Translations under genes and position numbers: made by a program
Notes under the pieces: generated by a model
Seen by the model: the letters and a program-made list of their open reading frames with translations, nothing else
What the model was told of the DNA's origin: nothing
The model's database searches: none
Part shown: piece after piece, positions 54,703-62,951 of the stretch
How the letters are laid out: every line of letters starts with the position of its first letter
Position numbering within the stretch: the stretch's first letter is position 1
Assembly (NCBI GenBank): GCA_964017195.1
Contig: OZ024896.1
Span: forward strand, 30,714,430-30,778,429
Direction of reading: 5' to 3'
Source: Siderastrea radians
Lineage: Eukaryota; Cnidaria; Anthozoa; Scleractinia; Rhizangiidae
Length of the DNA stretch: 64,000 bases

Positions 54703-54827
54703 AGCTTTCCGTCCAGACAAAATGTACTATCCTTATTAAGCAAGTTTCCACTGTACATCAAACAGAGTTTTACACTAAGTACTAAATGTGACTAAGTGTG
54801 AAAAAGAACAGCAACAGCTTAATTTAC

Positions 54828-54943
54828 CTCTTTCAACACACATTATGTTGACTTCCTGCCTGTGTAACTCTCTCCAATCCTGTTAGCTGTTTGTGTATTC
54901 TTGATCCACTTGCTGTTTTGATGGCATGGCAACATCACAGAAG
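54828..54943 (-). pseudogene. Exon-like cassette, copy 2 (with stops)
   Basis: It shares the acceptor TTAATTTCAG and the CCHAIK core with the cassette at 5512-5617, and ends at a GTAAATT donor-like sequence. In the shared frame it has a TGA after two codons and a TGA near the end. Confidence 0.4.
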
Positions 54944-54999
54944 CTGAAATTAACAAGCCATGTCAACTTTAGTGACCAAAATACTTAACAAGTGATGGC

Positions 55000-55570
55000 G
55001 TATTAATAATATTTAACAACGGCTAAATTCATTTAAGGCATGAGCTTATTCCTTTTTGTAAAAATTATAAAGGGCAAGCCAAGACTCGCTGATTTCTTGC
55101 TTTGCTCAATTTGTTAAGTTTCCTTAGCTTTTGATTATATGTTTTGCTTCTTACAAAAGGACAAGTTCTTAAAGTTGGAATACAGCATTTGACCTGGACC
55201 TTAAAGTTAATGAAAGAAATACATTTTATCAATTCCATCTCACCAGAAGAAGAAATCAAGCTCAACTGACTAGGTTTTCACATATTTTCATTGTAGAAAA
55301 TTATTTTGAAAAGAAAAATGAATCACAGGCTCTTTTAGGCTGTTTAGGCATGTTAGAGATCAAACTTTGCCACAATAATTATTTGACAAATAATACAGAT
55401 TCCACTACTCACTTTGTTTTCTCAATTTTGGCAGAATTTATGTGGCAGAATCATTGCTGGAAAGAGACTATTGTTCTACTTAACTTAAGGAAAGAGACTA
55501 CTTTTCCATGTTCAGTGGCCAATATATGTACAGTGCAAACCTGGTTTTAGAACCTTAATTAAAAAGATTG
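55000..55570. repeat. Segment homologous to 5.2-5.35 kb
   Basis: Positions 55215-55280 and 55530-55575 match two parts of the block at 5215-5345 in the same orientation, separated here by an extra ~240 bp. No coding region is supported. Confidence 0.55.
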
Positions 55571-55857
55571 ACAGGGCTTCTTTTGCATAAATAATAAACT
55601 TGAATACGTAATTTAATGTCACGCCTAAAATAAGCAGATTTTTTTGCTCTGATTTTTATGAAAACTGACTTCCATTCCAAGCAGTTATTTGTTTTTGAGT
55701 TATGGTAAGAAACAAATTTACAAAAACAACAGTACTTACAACAAAATAAATTGTGCGAAGAAGGGATCACTACACACACCAGGACTGCACTGTGAAAAGG
55801 CATAAGTGTGAAACCTGATAGCACACTAGCTAGGCTAAAAGTATTCATTGCATGTAC

Positions 55858-55944
55858 CTTCAAGACATATTTTAATACACCCTGTATGTCAGCTTCTTTC
55901 TTGTGTATTCCATCTGGTTTGATAGCATGGCAACATCACACAAC
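55858..55944 (-). pseudogene. Exon-like cassette, copy 3 (one stop)
   Basis: TTAATTTCAG acceptor, then 87 bp in the shared frame (VV, stop, CCHAIKPDGIHKKEAD...) and a GTACATG donor identical to copy 1. The TGA at codon 3 matches copy 2, so copy 1's TGG is the exception. Confidence 0.4.
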
Positions 55945-56144
55945 CTGAAATTAACAGAATGTCTCAACTTTTAGTGATCAAATACAATAATGGGTATCAT
56001 TAACAATGAATAATGTCATCAAGAAATTACAGTGTTCTCTTGCATGCACATTAAAATCTATTTACAATAGATCAGTAGCACAACAAGCATGTACAATTGT
56101 GTAACATTCATCAAACATACAAATTTATTAGAATTTTCTTAGCC

Positions 56145-56426
56145 TGAGAAAACAGCCGATGTTTCGTGAGGTCGCCACTTGAGCCCTCGCAAAACGACGT
56201 CTGAGTAACGAGCGCAGAAATTCCATACTGATGACGTGCACTACCCAGATCTTGGTAGTGCTTCTGATTGGTTGTGCCGCGCGGGAATTTTCTTTCAACC
56301 AATCAGAAGGACTACCAAGATCTGGGTAGTGTACGTCATCAGTATGGAATTTCTGCGCTCGTTACTCAGACGTCGTTTTGCAAGGGCTCAAGTGGCGACC
56401 TCGCGAAACGTCGGCTGTTTTCTCAG
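56145..56426. mobile_element. Near-perfect foldback MITE (282 bp)
   Basis: TGAGAAAACAGCCGATGTTT is mirrored by AACGTCGGCTGTTTTCTCA. Pairing continues through AAACGACGTCTGAGTAACGA, AAATTCCATACTGATGACGT and ACCCAGATCTTGGTAGT to a loop of a few tens of bp. Only a handful of mismatches separate the arms. Confidence 0.92.
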
Positions 56427-56648
56427 TCAATTTGAGAAGTAAATAACAATTAATATGAACTAAACATTCAAACAATTTTAACTAATTTTAGTTGCAGTGT
56501 CAGCATTTTTGTTTTATCCACAAGGCTTTGCAACCCTGGTAACCAGCAAAATAACTAGAAATCTCTCAAAATTCATACCAATACTTCAATTTTTAACGGA
56601 GATCACGGTATTAAATGAGCTAGACATTTTGCTTTGCAGTTTATATAA

Positions 56649-56975
56649 CTAATGAATTTCTGCTTTTTTGATAGCTTTTTTCTTCTCCCCTTGCTCCTTC
56701 CTCCACTTTTCCATTCCTTCTGCTTTGTTTTTACAGTCCGTTAAAAACCTTGTCAGAACAATATACCGGTACACGTAGCCAGGACTGCTTAAGAAAAAGC
56801 GCGTGGGGAACGTGACCTCTTGAGCATTTGCTTTGAAAACCACATGTTTTCCTCCACGTGCAGTTCTCAACAAAACTCCCATCTGGTCGTCTGGGACAAG
56901 TAGGTTTTGAGGTCGGGCAGGTATCTTTTCAGTGTCACTTCCCCGACAGGCAAGCGCTCGGGCAAACCCTCCATC
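56649..56975 (-). other. Exon-like island, unknown product
   Basis: On the minus strand one frame stays open from about 56975 to a stop at 56649. It contains RPQNLLVPDDQMGVLLRTAR, then GGKHVVFKANAQEVTF and SSPGYVYRYIVLTRFL, and ends in a lysine-rich tail. Base composition is GC-richer than the surroundings. A TTTGACAG acceptor-like site lies just upstream, but its phase gives a different frame. The family is not recognised. It could be the last exon of a minus-strand gene. Confidence 0.35.
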
Positions 56976-57617
56976 AAATTACATTTTAAGTCTGTCAAAT
57001 AAGTGACAAACAATTAAACACTAATAGCATACACTTGTAACCGTTTAGCAAGGCTGCGAAAATTGTTAAGTTATTAAAATATCAATCTGGTCTGACGTTT
57101 TTAGCAGTTGATTTTTCAGTCACGCAATTGCTTATAATGACTTTTTCTAGAACATTTGTAAGATGTTCAGTTTTAAAGTGCACTGAAGCATTTAAACGTT
57201 AATCGGTTTTGGTAACAGTAAACAATCAATTGTTAAAATCCCTCCCTGACCTGTGAATTGGTAAACAGAGTTCAGAGAACATGCAATGAAAATGCTGCTG
57301 TAGCTAAAATGGCCTTAGTTTTGTGCTTAAACTGGAAAGCCTTTTTCAATTTTTAGGCAAAAATCTACTAGCTGTTAGCAGATCCTTTATGTATCAGTCT
57401 TACAAAGGTTTCTTTTCCTCATATTACTAGTATATTTTTTTGCGCTGCATGCAATGCACCATATGCAGACAGAATTGAAGCAAGAAAGTGGAGTAAACAT
57501 ATAAACTTGAGCTTGTGTTTTATATAAAATTTTGAATGTGTGGTAAATTGCTTCTCAATCTGTGGTAACTGTAAGTATACATCAAAGAATTGAAGGCCAA
57601 TTCAGGGTTATAAATAC
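56976..57617. other. Spacer, nothing recognised
   Basis: AT-rich, intron-like sequence with no supported feature. Confidence 0.3.
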
Positions 57618-57629
57618 AAGCATTTCAGG

Positions 57630-57768
57630 CTTTTCATGCTCTGAGGACTGGAAAGATGACGATCTGAGAACTACACTGGTTGGTCAGCATGCATCCAAAA
57701 TTGCCTGGATCAAATTTCTTTACACAACATATGAAAACATAGGCACAAAATGCGTGCTGAGCCAATGA
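57630..57768 (+). other. Exon-like fragment, weakly torsin-like
   Basis: An AAGCATTTCAG acceptor is followed by an open frame, FSCSEDWKDDDLRTTLVGQH, that continues to a TGA at 57768. The C..DW...LR..L.GQH pattern recalls the segment of torsin-family AAA+ proteins just before the ATPase core. The P-loop that should follow is absent. This is a low-confidence guess. Confidence 0.25.
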
Positions 57769-58164
57769 CGTTTTGTTCCGCAATATGGTGAAATTTATGA
57801 ACACAACCTATGGGTTTCACACCACTGCAGTGCGGACTGTGCGGTCCCCTCCATCTTCCCCAACAACTTGCGGCTAATGTGACAAGTCTTCGCCAGAGCA
57901 AGGAATATTCATTTATCATAAAACAGGGCAACGAAGCAGCGTGACTACGTGACAGTTAACTATAGCGTGACATTAGACTTGTGTGGGAAGTAAATAAAGC
58001 AAAGCTCTTCGTTTCCCTTTTCCTCAAAGACAACATGTCCTAACACGTCAGTTGCTTGCATTTTTTATGTATTCAAGTCCTGATAGGCGTGAAAAAAACG
58101 CAAAATTCAGTAGGTCTCTATTAGAATGCTTTGTCACTTGCGTTCCGTTCGAGATGCTTTTAAG
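57769..58164. other. Spacer, nothing recognised
   Basis: No supported feature. Confidence 0.3.
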
Positions 58165-58267
58165 CGTTGCGTTACATTATCTGTCAACTATGCAAATTTG
58201 CAAATACATTATCTGTCAATTATGCAAATAAAGTTTTACTTACTTACTTACTACTTACTACTTACAT
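58165..58267 (+). repeat. Direct repeat plus (CTTA)n tail
   Basis: ACATTATCTGTCAA(C/T)TATGCAAAT occurs twice (58168 and 58206) and is followed by AAATAAAGTTTTACTTACTTAC. The AATAAAG plus short tandem tail resembles a retroposon 3' end, but no body is recognised. Confidence 0.45.
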
Positions 58268-59227
58268 ACGCTTTGAACTATAAATAACCCCGAAGTAAAG
58301 TTTGGTATCTTGTAAAGATTTTATTCTAATTAATTGATCACCACTGTAACTTGGATTTTTAATACTAGTTTCATTCAAGCTTTTCAGTTTTAGGAATAGC
58401 CAGGAACAAGCCCCCGCAAATTCTGATTTTACTTTGTCTAATTTGCATAAGCGGGTTGAAATTTGATATACGCGGAATGTCACAGTTGATCTATTGAACC
58501 CGTTTTGGTTGTAGTGCTTGTAGCCGGGTGAATATTCTGCTTTGCCTTCAAACAGCACAGCACCGAAATATTTTTATCCAGCTTGCTTTTTCAAGATTAA
58601 ATAAATTGTATTAACCTTACGCAAAAATTGCTTGCTTCTCAGCTGGGGATTCTCATTATTTATCTTTCTTTTGTAATTCCACTAGAAAGCGAAAAACAAT
58701 CGACGCCGTCAAGCTGGTCGGAAGTCAAAATGTTCTTCTACGAAAACTAATAATTCTCCTGGGAAATTAATAAAGAAAAACAAACACAAACAACGTGTGC
58801 GTGAATTCACGCACTTAGATCTCAAATTGACGAGCGCGTCTTGTGTATAATTTCTGATGCGTTTGCTGCCGTGAAAATTTGTACCACGGCTAAGTATACG
58901 TAAACGCAGGACTTCATCGCGAATAAAATCCTGCCAGGCCTAAAGTATACAAAACAGCGCATTCGAAGTAACATTAAATAGTTCCTGTTGATCGCAAAAA
59001 AAAATTAAAAAGTTCCTGTTGATCGAAACTCGCCGATGCAAAACACTTCAAAGCCCGGGCGTTCTCCCATAGTATAGACTGTAAGGGTATGTGCCGCTGA
59101 TAAGGTAAGGGTTTCATTGTCCCGGTGCACACCCTCACCCATCGTCTCACAGAATATCCCCCCAGCCTCACAGACCGTAAGACAGACGTATCTCGTATAT
59201 CGTTGATTTTTAGGCTCTGACAGTAGC
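58268..59227. other. Spacer, nothing recognised
   Basis: A 98-codon minus-strand frame (58262-58558) has no recognised domain. No gene is supported. Confidence 0.3.
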
Positions 59228-59257
59228 CATATGACGTCACTAACGTGACGTCATTGG
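59228..59257. promoter_or_regulatory. Paired CRE sites in a hairpin
   Basis: Two perfect TGACGTCA octamers (59232-59239 and 59246-59253) form a dyad, ATGACGTCAC-TAAC-GTGACGTCAT, extended by AGCC/GGCT. TGACGTCA is the consensus for CREB/ATF bZIP factors. No promoter is otherwise supported here, so it may be part of a small repeat. Confidence 0.5.
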
Positions 59258-59945
59258 CTAAAAATGTGCATTTTGAACATGGTCTGTTACACATTTAGAC
59301 CAATGTTTTATTTAACCGTCAACGTCTTTTCCGAGGGTTTTTCTAATTCACTTTATCCTAAATTAATAATTATGTGCTTATTACATGACTGTGCATTAAA
59401 AATAAAACTCTTCAAACTCTGATCCACGCTAACTAGTTCATTCAGTCAGTAAACATAGATGTTACCTACTAGAACAGTATCATGAAATCGACAGGAGGAT
59501 AGTAAATGTGAACGATCTCCCAAAACGTTCCATGCCTCATGAATTATTAAATAAATGAGCATAAGAAATTTTTAAACATGGGCAAGTGGGAAATTGGCTC
59601 AGGCAAGCAAGAATTCCAGCTTGCCCTTTCAAGTTTTTGTCCAGCCCTGAGTCGTGTGAGGGTTATTTTAGGCTTATTACATAACAAAAAGCTTCTAGAC
59701 CTTTCCTGGGAGGTTACCAAGGCCCTGTACTGCCTTCGACACGAAGGAATCAGTACAAGAACATGGCAAGAATTTTTAGTTTTTTCGTTCCACTTTGAGC
59801 GGCGGTCTTGCAGATGTAATCCGAAACTTACGTTTCTAGCGGGCTAACTACTGCAGTCTGTCCTGTAAAAAAGCTCAGACACATTCTGTTTGAGATGAGC
59901 ATCATGTGTGATGGCAATCGGAAGGTGCTGTGTACACTGAGACCA
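59258..59945. other. Spacer, nothing recognised
   Basis: An 89-codon frame at 59578-59847 has an ATG and no recognised domain. No repeat is seen. Confidence 0.3.
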
Positions 59946-60607
59946 GGGGTCAATTTAATAAAACCTTTACACTTGTAATTTATAAGTCGGACCATTGTAT
60001 TTACAAGTGCAGATGAAAACGAGTTTAATAAAACATCGTTAAGTGTCTGACTTGTAATTACAGGTGTAGCACTACACGTGTAAAATATGGTAAGTATCAA
60101 ATTTAATGAAACTTTTACAAGAGTCCGACTTGTAAATCACAAGTGCAAATTACAAGTCGCATGTCACTTGTAAACATTGGGTACGTCTTGTAAAATAGCG
60201 TATTTTTGTGACAAAATATGTTTTCCTCTAGCAAAGAAGAACTCGATGAGCTGCTGAGGCATTTAATATCGGGTAACCTAGCTAGGAATTTCGAAGAAAG
60301 GCGGCTGTTAGACAAGGAAAACCCAAGGGAATTTCGGGTGAATTTTCGTCTCTCTGAGGACGCTTTCGCTCATCTTTTGGAATCAATAAACTTGCGAATA
60401 GAGCATACATTAGCATAGATTAAAGCAGAGAGATTGGATTGTACACTTATTAACCTACAAGTGCATTCCAGCGGAGTTTACAATTTTAGGGCTTTCTACA
60501 GAGTAGAAAATTATTTTATTAAATTCTTGTATTTACAAGTTGGACTTTACCCGTGTAAATTACACGTGTAAAAATTGCAAGTGTAGTTTCTTTATTAAAT
60601 TGACCCC
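59946..60607. mobile_element. PIF/Harbinger-derived element
   Basis: GGGGTCAATTTAATAAAACC is mirrored by CTTTATTAAATTGACCCC. ACTTGTAA/TTACAAGT subterminal motifs are scattered through both arms. It encloses a 66-codon fragment that looks like the start of a HARBI1-type transposase, so this is an internally deleted derivative. A lone right terminus of the same family is at 5364-5408. Confidence 0.82.
60218..60418 (+). pseudogene. Truncated Harbinger (HARBI1-like) transposase N-terminus
   Basis: The frame starts at ATG 60218 (SKEELDELLRHLISGN) and reaches NPREFRVNFRLSEDAFAHLL then a TAG at 60416. The F-R-(L/M)-S-x-x-x-F-x-x-LL pattern is the conserved N-terminal segment preceding the DDE domain of HARBI1-like proteins. 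The catalytic domain is entirely absent, so it cannot transpose itself. Confidence 0.6.
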
Positions 60608-60660
60608 AGCAGTCAGGTAATGTGGGCTCTCGGAAAGAGCCCACGTTACCTGACCGCTGG
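60606..60660. repeat. 25-bp-stem hairpin
   Basis: CCAGCAGTCAGGTAATGTGG plus GCTCT is mirrored by AGAGCCCACGTTACCTGACCGCTGG (23 of 25 paired; read the second arm at 60636-60660) with a CGGAA-type loop. It directly abuts the end of the Harbinger-derived element. Confidence 0.85.
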
Positions 60661-60718
60661 TCTCGTTGAACGATATCGCGTCACTGACAAGCGGCCAGGC
60701 TGCTAAGTACGATTCAAA

Positions 60719-60802
60719 ATGGCGGCGCACAGTGTTGAATTTTGGCCTTCCTTGGAGAGGAATTTCAGTGGGATCGGATGCACTTTAGAAGCTAAAATCA
60801 CG
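60719..60802 (+). other. Possible first coding exon (28 codons)
   Basis: CAAAATGGCGG gives a good initiation context. The frame MAAHSVEFWPSLERN... runs 84 bp, exactly 28 codons, to a GTCAGTAA donor-like sequence, in phase 0. It lies in a locally GC-richer patch. No downstream exon is identified before the minisatellite, so this remains a candidate. Confidence 0.3.
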
Positions 60803-60879
60803 GTCAGTAACTCAACTTAGTGTTATCTTTTTATCGGTGATTTCAAAAAATACACCATTTCTGGAGTGACCTTCTCTTT

Positions 60880-61255
60880 TAACCACCCTAATAACCACCC
60901 TAAACTGCCCATTTTTAACCACCCTAATAACCACTCTAAACTGCCCTTTTTAAACCACCCTAATAACCATCCTAAACTGCCCCTTTTAAACCACGCTAAT
61001 AACCACTCTAAACTGCCCCTTTCAAACCACCCTAATAACCACCGTAAACTGAGTGCAGACCTTTTTTAACCACCGTTATAACCACTCTAAACTGCCCCTT
61101 TTTAACCACACTAATAACCACGTTAAACTGCTTCTTTTTAGCCACTGTAAACTCCTCCTTTTAACCACCATAATAACCACCCTAACTTGCCCCTTTTGTA
61201 AACACCCTAATAACCATCCTAAACTGCCCCTTTTTAACCATTCTAACAACTACCT
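60880..61255. repeat. ~45-bp minisatellite rich in CCCTAA
   Basis: About eight units of AACCACCCTAATAACCACCC followed by TAAACTGCCCCTTTTT. CACCCTAATAACC repeats on a half-unit. The telomeric hexamer CCCTAA appears once or twice per unit but never in uninterrupted tandem, so it is not an interstitial telomere. The NHPNNHPKLP-type open frame is the repeat read in one frame. Confidence 0.85.
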
Positions 61256-62035
61256 GGGTCCGGTTGCTGAAATGAAGGTCAAATCCCAACCCCAGGTTAA
61301 ATTTTAACTGAGGGTTAGTTCTGTTGTTCGAGGGAAGTTAACACTAACCTCGGGGTAAAAAGGAGGTTAAATTTAACCCACCAAGCTACAGTAGCTGGGT
61401 TTAATCACTAACAGAGGGTTAAATAAAAGCTAAAAGCAAGCAAATTGGCAGACTTCAGTGCTGTTTTGTGACCTACAAAGGAGGAAACGAGAAAGAAAAT
61501 TTAGAGTCGCAAGTCGATACAACATTGATCATTTAATCAATGTTCGTTGAAGCTTTCAAAAAGAAGAAATTTGGTTCATTACGTATCTTGTTCCGGGAGA
61601 ACTCTGACACAACACTCAACGACATCATGTAAATTCTTAAATTCCTGTTCTTGTTAAATGCAAGTTCTTCCACTTTTTCACAGGCTGTCGACTCCGACAG
61701 CTTTTATGGCATCAGCAATTTCGCTCGACTTATGAAATACTTTTTGTTATCAGGCACTGAAGGACCGCAAGGTTTTCCTCAACTTTAAATTTGGTCAAAA
61801 CAGAAACCTCTGAGGCACTGAAATTTTGTTTTGGGCTTCAGTTGTGCGAGGGAGCCGGGAAAGCAGATTTAGTGTTCACAAGTCGGTCACCATAACAACA
61901 ACAAAGGAATTTAAGAGTATTATGGGACACTAACCGAGAGTTAGCCTAGATCTGCTAACCATGCTTTGAGCTATTTGATTTTAAAGTGTATAGGACAGAT
62001 CTTTTTTTTTGCCTGCTTAAATCTAAATGGCATCC
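61256..62035. other. Spacer with AACCC-rich patch
   Basis: Positions 61265-61425 contain repeated GGTTAAATTT/AACCC(A/C) motifs in both orientations, possibly a decayed MITE. The rest is unassigned. Confidence 0.35.
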
Positions 62036-62039
62036 TGAT

Positions 62040-62612
62040 ATGAATATCGAAAGAGATAGAGGAGGCAGAACAAAGAAATTAGATGCTAGAAAACTGATTT
62101 GATGGTACCGAAGGGCTCAAGACATAGTAAGAAATGACACGACTTCTCACCTCCCAGTGTAAATATTATAATCATGCTGGGCTAAATAAATGGCGTTCAC
62201 GCTCGCCTAAATAAATGCCTGTTATATATGCAGGCTATAGTTTCATTCTGTTACAGAAGTAGATGTGGTTACTGTGCCTTAAACCATCTGCAAAATGCCG
62301 GAGAGTGCCTTTACTGCAAAGAACATCAGAAATGTGTCGAATCTCTTGAAGCACTGTTGTTTCATGTGAAACCGTAAACTTGACACGACAACAGGATGAA
62401 ACTATAGCCTGCATAACAGGCGTTCATTTAGCCTAGCCTGAAAGTGGTTTATGTAATTATTTAGCCGAATGCGATTATAATCATTACTCTGGGAAATGAC
62501 AAATCGTGTCATTTCTTACCATGTCTCGAGCGTTTCTGTACCATAAAATCGGTTTTCTGGCATCTGATTTTTTCGATCTGCCTCCTCTTTCTCTTGTTAG
62601 TATTCTTCAAGT
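62040..62612. mobile_element. Foldback element with an exon-like loop
   Basis: Arms of about 215-225 bp pair along their length: AAAGAGATAGAGGAGGCAGA with TCTGCCTCCTCTTTCTCTT, AGTAAGAAATGACACGA with CGTGTCATTTCTTAC, ATTATAATC with GATTATAAT, and GCAGGCTATAGTTTCATTCT with GGATGAAACTATAGCCTGC. The unpaired loop (about 62257-62387) is almost exactly the cysteine-rich open segment annotated separately. Confidence 0.85.
62257..62377 (+). other. Cys-rich exon-like segment, P2X7-tail-like
   Basis: TTTCATTCTGTTACAG is a strong splice acceptor ending at 62256. The 39 codons that follow contain SRCGYCALNHLQNAGECLYC and then KEHQKCVESL, ending at a TAA (62375-62377). The spacing CxxC-x10-CxxC-xx-H-xx-C resembles the zinc-binding tail shared by P2X7 receptors and many transposon-encoded proteins (CxCGxC...ECxCC). 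It fills the loop of the surrounding foldback. The family assignment is tentative. Confidence 0.45.
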
Positions 62613-62951
62613 CAATTCTCATCCTCATCGGCAACAAGCGGTTTGTTTATGTAAGGACACTCTGGTTCTGACTATAGTCAAGGAATTACTCATCATCTCG
62701 CTTGGGGGCCGAGTAATTCCTCCCCTACCTCCCCATGTTTTACTTTTTCTTTCTCCGGTTGCGGAGTGAAGAAAAATAAAATGTAGTAGATCTCTGCAAT
62801 GTGGCCCACCTAGGTTGTTTTGGCATCGACTCCATTCTCATTTGCGCAGTTTTTGACATGGTTAAAGGAGGAATTTGCATAATTCCCGTCATGCATTGCA
62901 GTTAAACTATATTATCAACCGTTAAAGGTCACGTGTTCAGTTCAGTTCGAG
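62613..62951 (+). promoter_or_regulatory. 5' flank of the right-edge gene
   Basis: Contains a CACGTG E-box at about 62930 (GGTCACGTGTTC), within 25 bp of the start codon, and TATATTATC about 40 bp upstream. The start ATG sits in CGAGATGG. Promoter function is inferred from position. Confidence 0.35.

Noticed and set aside
60880..61255. Interstitial telomere
   Set aside because: CCCTAA occurs within a longer ~45-bp unit and is never tandem on its own.
61265..61425. TIR element with GGTTAAATTTAACC motifs
   Set aside because: Several inverted motifs are present, but no consistent pair of ends or target duplication could be defined.
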